From positions 39,359 to 95,258 of the forward strand of contig MLAK01000592.1 in the NCBI GenBank assembly GCA_001839685.1: a stretch of 55,900 nucleotides of DNA, read 5' to 3'. A model generated the notes under the pieces. It worked only from the letters and a program-made list of their open reading frames with translations. It had not been told where the DNA came from and ran no database searches. Shown here one piece after another: positions 8,949-17,503 of this stretch (position 1 is the first letter of the stretch; every line of letters starts with the position of its first letter). This stretch comes from Tritrichomonas foetus. Its lineage: Eukaryota; Parabasalia; Tritrichomonadida; Tritrichomonadidae. The position numbers were made by a program, and so were the translations under genes.

Positions 8949-11078
8949 CTAACCGCGTTTGTTACTATATAAGTTAATGAGTTTCTGGTGAGCAATTGTT
9001 AGTTTCTTGAAATATGGCATAAATTCTTTTGGTACTTTGCACTTAAATTCAACTAAAATCAATATTGAAAGTCGCCGTACACCGACAACTTCAGATTTTA
9101 TCAAAGAGGCAAGTATATCTACAACATGTGGTAAAATTGCAGATATTTGTCTCAAAGTACTTTTCGTCACATATTGTAGAATAATTGAAAGGACTGCATG
9201 TGCTTTTTCTTCACTTTCATCATTCTGTAATATTTCGATCAATAAAGTAATTGTTTGTGGATCATTTAATAAAATTTGATAGCATTCTTCAGTTTTTTCC
9301 CTTTCTATTCTATTTTCATTCATTATTAATGGCAGCATTGGTTCAGCAAGTTTTGCAAAAGATATTCCTCGACAATTCATTGCACCTGTGATTAAGAATG
9401 ATCGAATTTCATGACATTGTGCTTGTGTCCCTTGTGTTAGAATGTCAGTAAACTGCGAAACCAGACGATCTTGAATCATATCTAAATATTCAGTTTGCAA
9501 AGTATTTGATGATAATTGAACAACTAGTTGCTGATAAAGTGGTAACCATTTTTTCTGTGATTTTATTTTCTGTATTAATTGATCAACAATTTTATTTAAA
9601 TTACTATCAGTTTCAGGGATTTTTATAGCTTCTTCAATGATTCTTACATTCATACTTGTTCGGAAATTTTGGATCAGTTTCAATAAAAATTGCCTCATTT
9701 TTGGTGTAATGTTAATTTCGTATTTATGACTAAATAAAGTGATGAAAAATCTCACACTTTCATTTTCTTCATTATCTCGTTTTCCAACAAATGTCTCGGC
9801 GATTTGCTGTTCACCATAAACATTTACAGCTTCAGCTAAAAGTTGTGGATCGAAATTAAATGCAATTAACAAATCATGAACTTGTACAGAAAATTCTTCA
9901 GTATATTTATTAAATAATTCTGGTAAGACTTTCATATAAAGTTCTGATTGTGGCATTACATGAGTTGCACTAATAAGTGAAGGTGCTAATAGTTCTTCTA
10001 AGCCAACAATATTATCATAGTTTTTTTGTACTAAAATATCATTAAGCATTCTTAAAAATGATTTTGCCTCAGCTCGAGTTCGTGGTGGCATATATTCTGA
10101 TATTTCTTCAGGTGGTGGATCTTTAGCTTTAGGTGGACCGAAAAGTACTTTTTTAACTGGTTTCTGAGGTGGTAAATTTTCAATGTTTTCATCATTTTCT
10201 ACTTTGGTGTGTTTTTCAACTTCAATAATATCTTCTTCTTTTGGCTGAGAAATATGTCGACCTACGAATTTACGTGTTGGCGTTTTAATTCTTGATTGCA
10301 TAACCGGCGTTGAGGATTTCCGAGTCACCACTTTTTTGTCATTTCCTGAAGTTGGCGTCAGAGAAGCCCTTGGCGACTTGAGATGGCTCTTTTTGGTTGG
10401 CGTTGGCTGGAAACTCATTGCTTGCTTGGCAATTGAACGAACTTCAGCTGAAGCATCTTCTGAATAAATTTTTAATGCATTCATCAATTCTGAATCGATT
10501 CCATCAATTAATTGTGGTGACCATTCTTCCCTCATAATTTTGATTGACTCAGCTATTACAACTCTTTGGATGTTGCTTTTGGTTTGCATTTTGGATAAAA
10601 ATAATCGTGATGTTCGACGATTTTGAACATATCTGACTATCGATCGAAGAGCTAATCGTGCTGAGTTAGCAATAACAGCCGTGCCATGCGAAAGTTGCTT
10701 AAATAGCGCTGGAACGATAATATCGATCGAACTGAGAAAATCTTTTCCAAACGATAAAGAACAGGCAGCAACAAGCAAGGAACCTCTTTTCACTAGAGCT
10801 GATCGTAAATCACCAACGCAGCTTGCTATTCCAGATGCGAGTCGGGAAAAATCGCAAACAGGATATGTGGCAATTCCACCTTTGAGATATTCCATTGCTT
10901 CCAGTAATGCGTCATTTCGAATATTCCAGTCGTCTGAAGTATTTTCGAGTTTTATTTCCAAATCGGCAATGATGTCTTCAACGTCAATTGCTGAGTCAAC
11001 TGGGCGACTTTCTACGTCCTTTAATGGATCTTCAAACTGTTTTTCAAGAGAAAGCAGTTCGTCTTTCTGCTTTCGCAT
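8949..11078 (-). CDS. CLASP-like TOG-domain microtubule-binding protein
   Basis: A 709-residue protein resembling CLASP, which rescues and stabilises microtubules through TOG (HEAT-repeat) domains. Residues about 30-230 look like a CLASP TOG domain (WNIRNDALLEAMEYLKGG, DLRSALVKRGSLLVAACSLS, VIANSARLALRSIVRYVQ). A basic Ser/Thr/Pro linker with many TP and SP sites follows, about 230-330, typical of the microtubule-lattice and EB-binding region. A second helical-repeat domain runs from about 345 to the end, including RTRAEAKSFLRMLNDILVQK. It is shorter than animal CLASPs. The ATG is preceded by TC (TCATG) with no better initiator nearby. It probably acts on mitotic or axostyle microtubules. Confidence 0.8.
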   Translation of the reverse strand: MRKQKDELLSLEKQFEDPLKDVESRPVDSAIDVEDIIADLEIKLENTSDDWNIRNDALLEAMEYLKGGIATYPVCDFSRLASGIASCVGDLRSALVKRGSLLVAACSLSFGKDFLSSIDIIVPALFKQLSHGTAVIANSARLALRSIVRYVQNRRTSRLFLSKMQTKSNIQRVVIAESIKIMREEWSPQLIDGIDSELMNALKIYSEDASAEVRSIAKQAMSFQPTPTKKSHLKSPRASLTPTSGNDKKVVTRKSSTPVMQSRIKTPTRKFVGRHISQPKEEDIIEVEKHTKVENDENIENLPPQKPVKKVLFGPPKAKDPPPEEISEYMPPRTRAEAKSFLRMLNDILVQKNYDNIVGLEELLAPSLISATHVMPQSELYMKVLPELFNKYTEEFSVQVHDLLIAFNFDPQLLAEAVNVYGEQQIAETFVGKRDNEENESVRFFITLFSHKYEINITPKMRQFLLKLIQNFRTSMNVRIIEEAIKIPETDSNLNKIVDQLIQKIKSQKKWLPLYQQLVVQLSSNTLQTEYLDMIQDRLVSQFTDILTQGTQAQCHEIRSFLITGAMNCRGISFAKLAEPMLPLIMNENRIEREKTEECYQILLNDPQTITLLIEILQNDESEEKAHAVLSIILQYVTKSTLRQISAILPHVVDILASLIKSEVVGVRRLSILILVEFKCKVPKEFMPYFKKLTIAHQKLINLYSNKRG

Positions 11079-11344
11079 GATCTAAATTATTTATTGTACG
11101 TTTAAAAAGAAATATCGATCAAAATTAACAGAAAATGTGTGAATGATTATTCGAATTTCAATTTTCACTTTTTTCATCTTTTTTTTATTTTGAATTGATT
11201 GGTGTTAATCTACTTTCCCACAATAAACTTTTTCCAATAACAGGTTTCTAATTGAAACTTTCAATATACATCACCATTTTTTGTGAAGCTATGATTCAAT
11301 ATTGAATACTTCAATTTCTCATGAATTATTTTTTCAATACACTT

Positions 11345-11349
11345 TCACT
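11345..11349 (+). promoter_or_regulatory. Initiator of the two-PH-domain gene
   Basis: TCACT with +1 A at 11347, 10 nt before the ATG at 11357. This decides the start at 11357 rather than the in-frame ATG at 11321. Confidence 0.6.
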
Positions 11350-11356
11350 AATCACC

Positions 11357-12049
11357 ATGAAAGGTATGTCAGGAATTATAAAAAAGAAAGGAAGACATGC
11401 AATTCAAAGATATAAAGATCGAGAATTTATCATAGATGAAAATGGTGTATTTAAATATGGTCCACCTGGAATTCAATCAAAATGGACGAAAAAAATAAAA
11501 CTTGCAGAAATTGTTGATATCAAACCAGAAATATGTAATGACCCAAGACATTGTTTTATCTTACAAAAGAAAGATGGACGAATTTTATATTTTGCTGCAG
11601 AAAATGATGAAGAAAAATGGAAGTGGATCAACGGTTTTCGTGAAGCTGTGATGATTAATGAATCACCAGATTGGTCTCCAACTAATGAGGTTATTTCTTA
11701 TAGTTCACGTCAAACATTTGTTGCACTTCAGAAGCTTTCCAAAGTAACTATGACTGGAATATGGAGATGGAGATATTTCTATATTAATGATACAAAGGCG
11801 ATGTATTATAGTGATTCAATGCTAAGTGAAGAACTGGGGTGTTTTATGCTTCAAGATGTTCGAAAAGTCAATTATCTGAAAAATAAACATGGAAAAGAGC
11901 TCTATCTTGAAGTACAAGTAAAAATACCCGAGAAAAGATCATATTTCTTCGCACATCCAAGTGAACAAGAACTTCAAAGGTTTTATGATATTGTTTCGGT
12001 TAAAAGAAAGAAAAGCAGGAAGAATAAGATTATAAGACAATGGAAATGA
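11357..12049 (+). CDS. Protein with two PH domains
   Basis: A 230-residue protein consisting of two pleckstrin-homology domains, which bind phosphoinositides or partner proteins at membranes. The first (about residues 3-95) runs from MSGIIKKKGRHAIQRYKDRE to the conserved helix EEKWKWINGFREAV. The second (about 118-215) runs from TFVALQKLSKVTMTGIWRWR to a helix around EQELQRFYDIV. A basic tail follows (KRKKSRKNKIIRQWK). The open frame extends 12 codons upstream, but the initiator places transcription start after that ATG. It has no catalytic domain and is probably a membrane adaptor. Confidence 0.85.
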   Translation: MKGMSGIIKKKGRHAIQRYKDREFIIDENGVFKYGPPGIQSKWTKKIKLAEIVDIKPEICNDPRHCFILQKKDGRILYFAAENDEEKWKWINGFREAVMINESPDWSPTNEVISYSSRQTFVALQKLSKVTMTGIWRWRYFYINDTKAMYYSDSMLSEELGCFMLQDVRKVNYLKNKHGKELYLEVQVKIPEKRSYFFAHPSEQELQRFYDIVSVKRKKSRKNKIIRQWK

Positions 12050-12084
12050 AACAATTATCCATATTTCAATATAAAAATATATTA

Positions 12085-12205
12085 ATATACATATTAATCT
12101 TATATACATATTAATCTTATATACATATTAATCTTATATACATATTAATCTTATATACATATTAATCTTATATACATATTAATCTTATATACATATTAAT
12201 CTTAT
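12085..12205 (+). repeat. 17-bp tandem repeat, copy before a scaffold join
   Basis: About seven units of TATATACATATTAATCT, ending at a single N at 12206. The same repeat with about six units lies at 12680-12795. Confidence 0.9.
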
Positions 12206-12206
12206 N

Positions 12207-12646
12207 AAGAAAAATGGAAGTGGATCAACGGTTTTCGTGAAGCTGTGATGATTAATGAATCACCAGATTGGTCTCCAACTAATGAGGTTATTTCTTATAG
12301 TTCACGTCAAACATTTGTTGCACTTCAGAAGCTTTCCAAAGTAACTATGACTGGAATATGGAGATGGAGATATTTCTATATTAATGATACAAAGGCGATG
12401 TATTATAGTGATTCAATGCTAAGTGAAGAACTGGGGTGTTTTATGCTTCAAGATGTTCGAAAAGTCAATTATCTGAAAAATAAACATGGAAAAGAGCTCT
12501 ATCTTGAAGTACAAGTAAAAATACCCGAGAAAAGATCATATTTCTTCGCACATCCAAGTGAACAAGAACTTCAAAGGTTTTATGATATTGTTTCGGTTAA
12601 AAGAAAGAAAAGCAGGAAGAATAAGATTATAAGACAATGGAAATGA
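12207..12646 (+). pseudogene. Partial identical copy of the two-PH-domain gene (likely assembly artefact)
   Basis: From 12207 the sequence repeats 11610 onward without any difference I can see, through the rest of the gene, its stop and the 3' flank into the same 17-bp repeat. It begins in the middle of a codon directly after a single N, so the first PH domain and most upstream sequence are missing. An ATG at 12248 would give a 132-residue product, but no promoter precedes it. The simplest reading is two contigs whose overlapping ends were placed side by side because the repeat number differed, not a real duplication. Confidence 0.85.
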
Positions 12647-12679
12647 AACAATTATCCATATTTCAATATAAAAATATAT

Positions 12680-12795
12680 TAATATACATATTAATCTTAT
12701 ATACATATTAATCTTATATACATATTAATCTTATATACATATTAATCTTATATACATATTAATCTTATATACATATTAATCTTATATACATATAT
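12680..12795 (+). repeat. 17-bp tandem repeat, second copy
   Basis: About six units of the same element as 12085-12205, followed here by unique sequence, so this is the contig edge that reads through the repeat. Confidence 0.9.
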
Positions 12796-12809
12796 AGTCT
12801 CAACTTATA

Positions 12810-12948
12810 GCCGACAACGATCGATTTTTGACATCTGTTTCTATTCCAACTAATAAAAAAAAATCTATAAAACCGTAAACTAATTTACAGAAGAAGACCA
12901 TATTCATATCAAACTTATAATTATTTAAATATTATGAATATCATTTTC
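12810..12948 (+). repeat. Dispersed repeat, copy A
   Basis: Diverged relative of 55573-55724 in the same orientation. Shared blocks, in order: GCCGACAAC, TCTGYTTCTATKCCAAC, TAATAAAA, TAAACTAAT, TTCATATCAAA and ATTATGAATATCATTT. Both copies lie downstream of gene ends. Origin unknown; possibly a decayed mobile element or a conserved non-coding unit. Confidence 0.6.
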
Positions 12949-13132
12949 ATACTTTTTAGAAATTGTTACATGTTATTATACATTGATCCTTATAAGGACA
13001 TAGATATCTTGTATATATTCTAGTTTTGCATTTTTGAAAAAATGGTATTTTTTCAAGTGTTGCTGGTTAAAAGTTTAGACTGTAATATCCAAAAATTAGT
13101 CATTCTACAATAATCTATTCTATTGTATATAC

Positions 13133-13162
13133 TATCTTTTTTATTTATAAATAAAAAAGATA
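13133..13162. repeat. Perfect 30-bp palindrome
   Basis: TATCTTTTTTATTTA followed immediately by its exact reverse complement, with no spacer. The surrounding 12949-13401 spacer shows no gene. It could form a cruciform or hairpin. Confidence 0.85.
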
Positions 13163-13401
13163 TTGCTTCAGTTGTGATGTTGACTGTTCAAATATTAATA
13201 TATTAAACCAAATCCAACTTGTTACTACTGTCTTGATAATTAAAATTAATTTTTCTGGAAACTTATGAAATAATAAGAATCTTCAACTTCAAGATGAAAC
13301 TTTAGATTTATGGATAGAATTCACTTGTAAGAACAATAAAATATATATAATCTTAAATTCGTAGTTATGTGAAGAACATTGTTTATTTCGCCGCAAAAAG
13401 T

Positions 13402-15297
13402 TTATTTGGATGGATGTTCTGCCTTATAGAGCAAATTAGCCAAATCTTTCGTTTCCTGTGAAACAGTAATCTGCAAAAGATCAACTTTTTTATTTGGTGC
13501 AAATGCTGTTGTTTTTGGTTTAAATGAATTCGTTCCAGGAATATATTTCGCAGTCTTTAGAATCAATGTCATCATATCTTCATTTCCAACAGCAACAGCA
13601 AGTGTGAATAAATCCATGTTTGCTGCAGATGGCTGTGCTCCAAAATCAACAAGAAAACGTGCAACATCCAAATTATCATAATAAACTGCGTAACTTAATG
13701 GCGTCCATCCGTTATCATCGAGTGGATCAATTGATTGCGAACAACAAGCAGCAATTGTGGTAATCATTGCATTTCCACCAGCAGCAGCAGCATGCAAAGG
13801 TGTTAATGATTCATAAAGTTGTTCATTTTTATCAAAATTCATTGCATGGAAAAGTGCAAAATAATCCAAGTTTAGTATCGCTTCAAATGGGTTTGGTGTT
13901 TCTTTATCAGTCTTCCAATCCATTCTTTGATATTTTCTTGCAATATAAATATTTCGTAATTGATCATCCATTCTTGGATCTACTTCCATATCTGCTTTTT
14001 TCGTCAATAAAAGTGAGTTAGCTGCATTATTTGTCATTAAAATTAGCATATCTTGAATCAATGGATGAAGTTTATCAAGAATTGTTGAACGAACTTTTGA
14101 TTTTGTTGACGACATTTGCCGATGAACACCTGAACACTTTAAGCATAAATAAGTACACCAATTTAGTGAACACCAAGTTGCATCATTTGATCCACAATCA
14201 GCACAAATATGTTTTGCATCATTAGAAGCAGCTTCAGGACCTTGTAAAATTTGAGAATTATGTTCAGTAAAAATTTCATTCCATTCTTGTTGATCGAATT
14301 TTGTTAAAGCTTGTAAACGAATCATGTTTTGTGGTGATTGAATCTTAAAACAAAATCTTCTTTTGGATGATTCATATTCAGTAACAGTTATTAATGCCAA
14401 TGGAATAGTTTGTTCTCGAGCGCCTGTTGTTGGTTCATAAAAAGTTAATATTCCTTTTTCAAAAGTAACATATTTTCTACTCCATGTTGTCACCAATCGA
14501 TGGTTACGTAGCCACATTATGCCCGAAGCATGTATGAGATTAGGAGTTGGTTTGATAAGTCCTTGTCTAACATCCCAGCAGTTCTGTGCATAAGTTCCAG
14601 CACTGTTTTTTGAAGGGGTAATTTTTAAGGCATCTTTTACAGCAGATTGCCAAGAATTTACATCTTCTAAAATTTTTTCAAGGTTTGGAGCATTTTCAGA
14701 AACATATTCATTCATTGATCGTGAAATGGAATTTAAAAATGTCGATAGGGCAAGTTTGGCTGCTGGAATGGCCGCTTTTTCAGCTGTGAATAAAGATTGG
14801 CTTAGTGCAAAGAACGAATCTGCCCTTGATTGCATTGAATATTGCAGACATTGTTCCTGGATTGCAAAAACTTCAATTTTTGACTTTGGATTTAAATTTC
14901 CATATTCTTCGATAATTCTCTGAAATTCAGAATTGGATTTATTGAAATCATTTCGCTGATTAATTAAAGATGGAAGTAAAATTGTTTTAAATACATTGAC
15001 ATTTAAATTGCATTGATCAATTAAAGATTTTCCAAAGTATGAAAACATTGAGCCGAATGTTGAATATGCCTTTTTAAAAACTGGTGGAAGATTTAATGAA
15101 TCGAAAGATGATGTTAAATTTCGAACGTCTTCTTCTATAACTCCAAGGTGGAGTGCCATTCTTTCTATACACGACGATATTTTTTCGATAGAAGGTATCA
15201 GATCAATTTGCATTTGAACACGATTGAGTGTGTCTTGTTCGAGAACTGGTGAAGGATCGAAATATTTAAAATAATCGTTTGGTTCAATGGTTGTCAT
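13402..15297 (-). CDS. ACAP-type ArfGAP (BAR, PH, ArfGAP, ankyrin)
   Basis: A 631-residue protein with the domain order of ACAP/centaurin-beta proteins, which stimulate GTP hydrolysis by Arf on curved endosomal or plasma membranes. A helical BAR-like region occupies about 20-240. A PH domain spans about 258-350 (GIMWLRNHRLVTTWSRKYVT to DQQEWNEIF). The ArfGAP zinc finger (CADCG...W.S.N...CLKCSGVHR, about 365-395) keeps all four Cys, and the catalytic Arg is present in GVHR. Ankyrin repeats follow, about 500-590 (LTPLHAAAAGGN, GWTPLSYAVYYDN). Catalytic residues appear intact, so it should be an active GAP. A minus-strand ATG with no obvious perfect initiator opens it. Confidence 0.92.
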   Translation of the reverse strand: MTTIEPNDYFKYFDPSPVLEQDTLNRVQMQIDLIPSIEKISSCIERMALHLGVIEEDVRNLTSSFDSLNLPPVFKKAYSTFGSMFSYFGKSLIDQCNLNVNVFKTILLPSLINQRNDFNKSNSEFQRIIEEYGNLNPKSKIEVFAIQEQCLQYSMQSRADSFFALSQSLFTAEKAAIPAAKLALSTFLNSISRSMNEYVSENAPNLEKILEDVNSWQSAVKDALKITPSKNSAGTYAQNCWDVRQGLIKPTPNLIHASGIMWLRNHRLVTTWSRKYVTFEKGILTFYEPTTGAREQTIPLALITVTEYESSKRRFCFKIQSPQNMIRLQALTKFDQQEWNEIFTEHNSQILQGPEAASNDAKHICADCGSNDATWCSLNWCTYLCLKCSGVHRQMSSTKSKVRSTILDKLHPLIQDMLILMTNNAANSLLLTKKADMEVDPRMDDQLRNIYIARKYQRMDWKTDKETPNPFEAILNLDYFALFHAMNFDKNEQLYESLTPLHAAAAGGNAMITTIAACCSQSIDPLDDNGWTPLSYAVYYDNLDVARFLVDFGAQPSAANMDLFTLAVAVGNEDMMTLILKTAKYIPGTNSFKPKTTAFAPNKKVDLLQITVSQETKDLANLLYKAEHPSK

Positions 15298-15604
15298 CTT
15301 ATGCTAGATTTGTAATAACGATTTTGAATGGGACGACGATCATTTTTCATTGAAATATATCTTATTTTGTGAATTATCGGTCTTTTTATCAGTCATCTCT
15401 TCATCATTATCATTTTTATTTTTGTCAACTATATTTTTCGATAATATTGGCTTTTATACATTCACTCAAATTACACTGGAACCACAGTGTAATTGTAACC
15501 ATTGCACAAAAATTATTGAAGGATTGGATTTTGATAATCTATTTTTAAGAAGATCATCAGAAATAATGTGAAACAAAGAAATTCAAACAAAGCTCATACG
15601 AATT

Positions 15605-15881
15605 TGTTCATTCATAAGAAATGTTTCATTCATAAGAAATGTTACCTTCATAAGAAATGTTTCCTTCATAAGAACTGCTTCCTTCATAAGAACTGCTTCA
15701 TTCATAAGAACTGCTTCATTCATAAGAAATGCTTCATTCATAAGAATTATTTCCTTCATAAGAATTATTTCATTCATAAGAATTGCTTCATTCATAAGAA
15801 TTGTTTCATTCATAAGAATTATTTCATTCATAAGAATTGTTTCGTTCATAAGAAATGTTTCCTTCATAAGAAGAGAGTCTG
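15605..15881. repeat. 15-bp minisatellite, about 18 units
   Basis: Tandem units of the form TTCATAAGAANTGNT with an alternating T/C-rich end, 15 bp long. Because 15 is a multiple of three, each strand keeps open frames of five-residue repeats (HKNCF-like on plus, MNEIL-like on minus). These open frames follow from the period and are not evidence of a gene. The flanking 15298-15604 spacer has no ATG-led gene. Confidence 0.9.
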
Positions 15882-15969
15882 AATTGTATCAATTTATGGA
15901 AAAGATAAGAATAGTTTAAAGTTTATTTTTAATATAAAAAATCGATAAATTGAGAATAAAATATCAAAC

Positions 15970-17136
15970 TTAGTCTTCTTTGCGTTGGCTAGTGCTATAT
16001 ATTCTGTATCCATAAGCTGCAGCACCACAAACAAGTACTCCTATTCCGATGAATAATACAATCATTTTTGAATCATTGATTGGGATGGCGTCTGGTTCTC
16101 CATCGATGACACCATCATTTGCAATGTCGACTATTCTTTTGACATCGTTAGTTTTTTTCGCCTTTTTAAGATTTGGAACATCAAAATCAGTAAAAGTAAC
16201 AGTATTTCCATTTTGAACGTTTTGTAAGAAATCATGAACTTTTTTCTCGCTGCCTTTCTGAAGAACATAGAATTTAGAACCGCTTGACATATTTAAGAAA
16301 ACCATAGAGGGAAGCATTTCAGGAGTAATTTTGAATAGTTTCTTCAGTTTATCTTGGGGATATGATGTTGAATCGCCAAATAATACAATACTGTCAAATT
16401 TCTTAGAAATGTTAGTATAGTTATACATTGCTGGCATTGAGATTGGAATTGCGAAAAGTCTGTTGGTTTGAAGGATTGATTCGAACGACCATTTATCGAA
16501 CGGTTTTATTGAAAAATCACGAACAAATTTTGAAAGCTCAGAATATGTGAATTTTCCTTGATAAATTTTGAAATAATCATTGGTAATGTATGCTCTTGCT
16601 TGACAGTTTCCTTGGTGATCATTATCAAAATTTATGAAAAATCTTTCATCTTGGATTAATCCATGGTCTTCGCAAACACGCGTTGCGATATCAAGAGATG
16701 CATCATCAGACTCCCTGAGCTTAAAAGTAAATGCTGGAAATGCTGCCTTCGATAATTTCTGCAAAAATTTTTTGGTATTCACATATTTCACTTTCAGGCT
16801 TTCAACCATGTTCGAAATACCGTCGACTGTACGCGCAACATTGACTTGATTCGAAGTATTACTTAAATGCGTGAAAAATGAAGGATATCCGCGAACGCCT
16901 AAATCTTGGCAAAGTTTGCTTTCAGCTGTGCAGTTAATGGAAATAACTTGAACGTTTTCATCGTTTTTATATTTGTTTGCGATTTTTGCCCAGGTGTCGA
17001 ATAATCTTTGACAATGTGGACACCAAGGAGCCCAAGCGAAAACCAAAGCGGGTTTGGCATCTGGATCTTTAAGTAAATTGGTCCATCCTTTATAAGTCAT
17101 ATTGATGCTAATGCATATAACAAATAACAACATCAT
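15970..17136 (-). CDS. Membrane-anchored thioredoxin/PDI-like protein
   Basis: A 388-residue ER oxidoreductase of the PDI/TMX type, helping disulfide formation in secreted proteins. A short signal peptide (MMLLFVICISINM) precedes a thioredoxin domain whose active site WAPWCPHC places the redox pair at 39 and 42. The cis-Pro loop reads VRGYPSFFTH. Two further redox-inactive thioredoxin-like folds probably follow. A single membrane helix lies near 352-376 (MIVLFIGIGVLVCGAAAYGY). The C-terminal end is RKED, with Arg at -4 and Lys at -3, which fits a dibasic COPI retrieval signal. The lumenal domain with a short cytosolic tail makes it type I. Start: tandem ATGs at 17136 and 17133. Confidence 0.9.
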   Translation of the reverse strand: MMLLFVICISINMTYKGWTNLLKDPDAKPALVFAWAPWCPHCQRLFDTWAKIANKYKNDENVQVISINCTAESKLCQDLGVRGYPSFFTHLSNTSNQVNVARTVDGISNMVESLKVKYVNTKKFLQKLSKAAFPAFTFKLRESDDASLDIATRVCEDHGLIQDERFFINFDNDHQGNCQARAYITNDYFKIYQGKFTYSELSKFVRDFSIKPFDKWSFESILQTNRLFAIPISMPAMYNYTNISKKFDSIVLFGDSTSYPQDKLKKLFKITPEMLPSMVFLNMSSGSKFYVLQKGSEKKVHDFLQNVQNGNTVTFTDFDVPNLKKAKKTNDVKRIVDIANDGVIDGEPDAIPINDSKMIVLFIGIGVLVCGAAAYGYRIYSTSQRKED

Positions 17137-17217
17137 CTGATTTTTGGTAATTTGGCAATATTTTGAATGAATATGTGGTCTATAAAATCATTTTTGTGAA
17201 AAGGTGGTTTGTTAAAA

Positions 17218-17361
17218 ATGGATTTGACCATTACTGGAAAATTTCAGACTAAATATGCATTCAATTTTTTGATGGAATATCATGATATTTCCGAAAGGAT
17301 TTTTAGCGCTTTCATTGAATTTGTGGTCTTGAGAGTCTTAAACATGGGAAATAAAGCATGA
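17218..17361 (+). CDS. Possible small protein of 47 residues
   Basis: An ATG-led frame of 47 codons in the spacer between two minus-strand genes. It has protein-like composition (MDLTITGKFQTKYAFNFLME, then HDISERIFSAFIEF). A TCATT initiator candidate lies at 17188-17192, 28 nt upstream. It could be a real micro-gene or a relic; no family recognised. The rest of the 17137-17503 spacer shows nothing else. Confidence 0.3.
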   Translation: MDLTITGKFQTKYAFNFLMEYHDISERIFSAFIEFVVLRVLNMGNKA

Positions 17362-17503
17362 AAATCAATAGAATTAAAAAATGGTCAATAATCATATGAT
17401 AATTTATTTCTTTAATAACATGGAAATATAAAAAATAATATAAAAAGATCAACATAATGATGAAATATAATGAATTGCTTCTTCTATTCATAAAAAAACA
17501 GTT

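Noticed and set aside
12207..12802. A true tandem duplication of the PH gene
   Set aside because: Perfect identity and a single-N junction fit a contig overlap better.
15350..15571. 73-codon plus-strand frame before the minisatellite
   Set aside because: No ATG at its start (TTG); hydrophobic composition; overlaps the divergent promoter of the ArfGAP gene.
15568..15882. Repeat-peptide genes on both strands of the minisatellite
   Set aside because: The open frames are a by-product of a 15-bp period; both strands are equally open.
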